NCBI GenBank assembly: GCA_030038595.1
Contig: JASHSW010000102.1
Coordinates: forward strand, 1-12,518
Direction: 5' to 3'
Length of the DNA stretch: 12,518 nt
Origin: Methylovirgula sp.
GTDB lineage: Bacteria > Pseudomonadota > Alphaproteobacteria > Rhizobiales > Beijerinckiaceae
In this document: positions 11,908 to 12,518 of the stretch, piece by piece
Layout of the letters: every line of letters begins with the position of its first letter
How positions within the stretch are numbered: position 1 is the first letter of the stretch
Notes under the pieces: model-generated
What the model was told of the DNA's origin: nothing
Databases searched by the model: none
Seen by the model: the letters and a program-made list of their open reading frames with translations, nothing else
Made by a program: the position numbers and the translations under genes

Positions 11908-12518
11908 ATGAAATTCCTCGACGAGGCCAAGGTGTACGTCAAATCCGGCGCCGGCGGCGCCGGATGCGTTTCCTTTCGCCACGAGAAGTTCATCGAATTC
12001 GGCGGACCCGACGGCGGCGACGGCGGGCGCGGCGGCGACGTCGTGGCGCTCTGCGTCGCCGGCCTCAACACGCTCGTCGATTACCGCTACCAGCAGCATT
12101 TCAAGGCGAAGACCGGCGGCCACGGCATGGGAAAGAACCGCGCCGGGGCAAAGGGCGCCGACGCCGTCCTCAAAGTGCCGGTCGGCACGCAGATCTTCGA
12201 GGATGAAACGCTGCTCGCCGATCTGACCGAAGTCGGGCAAAGCGTGCGGCTGCTGCGCGGCGGCAACGGCGGCTTCGGCAACGCGCACTTCAAGACGTCC
12301 ACGAACCGGGCGCCGCGCCGCGCCAACCCCGGCGAGCCGGCCGAAGAGCGCGTGCTGACGCTGCGCCTGAAACTCATCGCCGACGCGGGGATCATCGGCC
12401 TGCCCAACGCCGGCAAATCGACGTTTCTGGCGACCGTCTCCGCGGCGCGGCCGAAGATCGCCGATTATCCGTTCACCACCTTGCATCCGCAGCTCGGCGT
12501 CGTCGCCTGTAACGAACG
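11908..12518 (+). CDS. obgE: Obg/CgtA family GTPase (partial, C-terminus off window)
   Basis: The first 203 residues are present and the gene runs off the right edge. The N-terminal glycine-rich Obg fold is clear ([51 protein letters not shown]), followed by the start of the GTPase domain with the P-loop GLPNAGKST (164-172) and the DYPFTT switch motif (186-191). Obg is an essential GTPase that binds the 50S subunit late in assembly and links ribosome maturation to growth and stress signals. The remaining GTPase motifs (DxPG, NKxD) and any C-terminal extension lie outside the window. The start is set by the conserved MKFLDEAK; the ribosome site is weak. It follows the GNAT gene on the same strand by 66 bp and stands in the usual rplU-rpmA-obg neighbourhood. 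Confidence 0.97.
   Translation, partial: MKFLDEAKVYVKSGAGGAGCVSFRHEKFIEFGGPDGGDGGRGGDVVALCVAGLNTLVDYRYQQHFKAKTGGHGMGKNRAGAKGADAVLKVPVGTQIFEDETLLADLTEVGQSVRLLRGGNGGFGNAHFKTSTNRAPRRANPGEPAEERVLTLRLKLIADAGIIGLPNAGKSTFLATVSAARPKIADYPFTTLHPQLGVVACNE

Noticed and set aside
1..12518. CRISPR arrays, insertion sequences, prophage or toxin-antitoxin genes
   Set aside because: I found no spaced direct repeats, transposase-like proteins, terminal inverted repeats or phage-type genes; the content looks like ordinary chromosomal backbone.

Overview
The window looks like chromosomal DNA from a GC-rich alphaproteobacterium, most likely of the order Hyphomicrobiales (Rhizobiales). The reasons are the gene order rplU-rpmA-GNAT acetyltransferase-obgE, a short type III-fold ornithine/lysine decarboxylase with a very long structured leader, an OpgG/OpgD-type glucan protein, and strong G/C preference at third codon positions. 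I see no insertion sequence, phage gene, tRNA, rRNA or CRISPR array. The genus cannot be fixed from sequence reading alone. Layout, left to right: (1) A periplasmic substrate-binding protein of an NMT1/NitT-TauT type ABC importer (minus strand, cut by the left edge) diverges from a creatininase-family amidohydrolase (plus). (2) An OpgG/OpgD periplasmic glucan protein (minus) converges on the creatininase with only 10 bp between the stops. (3) About 690 bp separate the glucan protein from the decarboxylase (plus). This stretch holds the divergent promoters, several clear stem-loops, and a candidate 19-codon arginine-rich upstream ORF; I read most of it as the regulatory leader of the decarboxylase, in the position of the alphaproteobacterial speF RNA element. 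(4) Four minus-strand genes follow: a membrane-anchored M23 (LytM-type) endopeptidase, a ParA/MinD-like ATPase, a diverged second ParA-like protein, and a CelD/BioF2-type acetyltransferase-fold protein. The two ATPases are tandem paralogues with identical motif spacing, but the second has lost the signature lysine. (5) The plus-strand ribosomal operon rplU-rpmA ends in tandem intrinsic terminators, followed by a GNAT acetyltransferase and the 5' part of the GTPase gene obgE. How the genes fit together: the right end is a translation and ribosome-assembly block (L21, L27, Obg). The middle minus-strand block pairs a cell-wall hydrolase with two P-loop ATPases and an exopolysaccharide-associated acyltransferase-like protein, which suggests an envelope or surface-polysaccharide role; that is inference from adjacency. 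The decarboxylase supplies putrescine or cadaverine for polyamines. The left pair may import and hydrolyse a small cyclic amide or pyrimidine-like compound. The most interesting items are the decarboxylase leader with its candidate upstream peptide, the asymmetric ATPase pair, and the dense RNA hairpins around rplU-rpmA.
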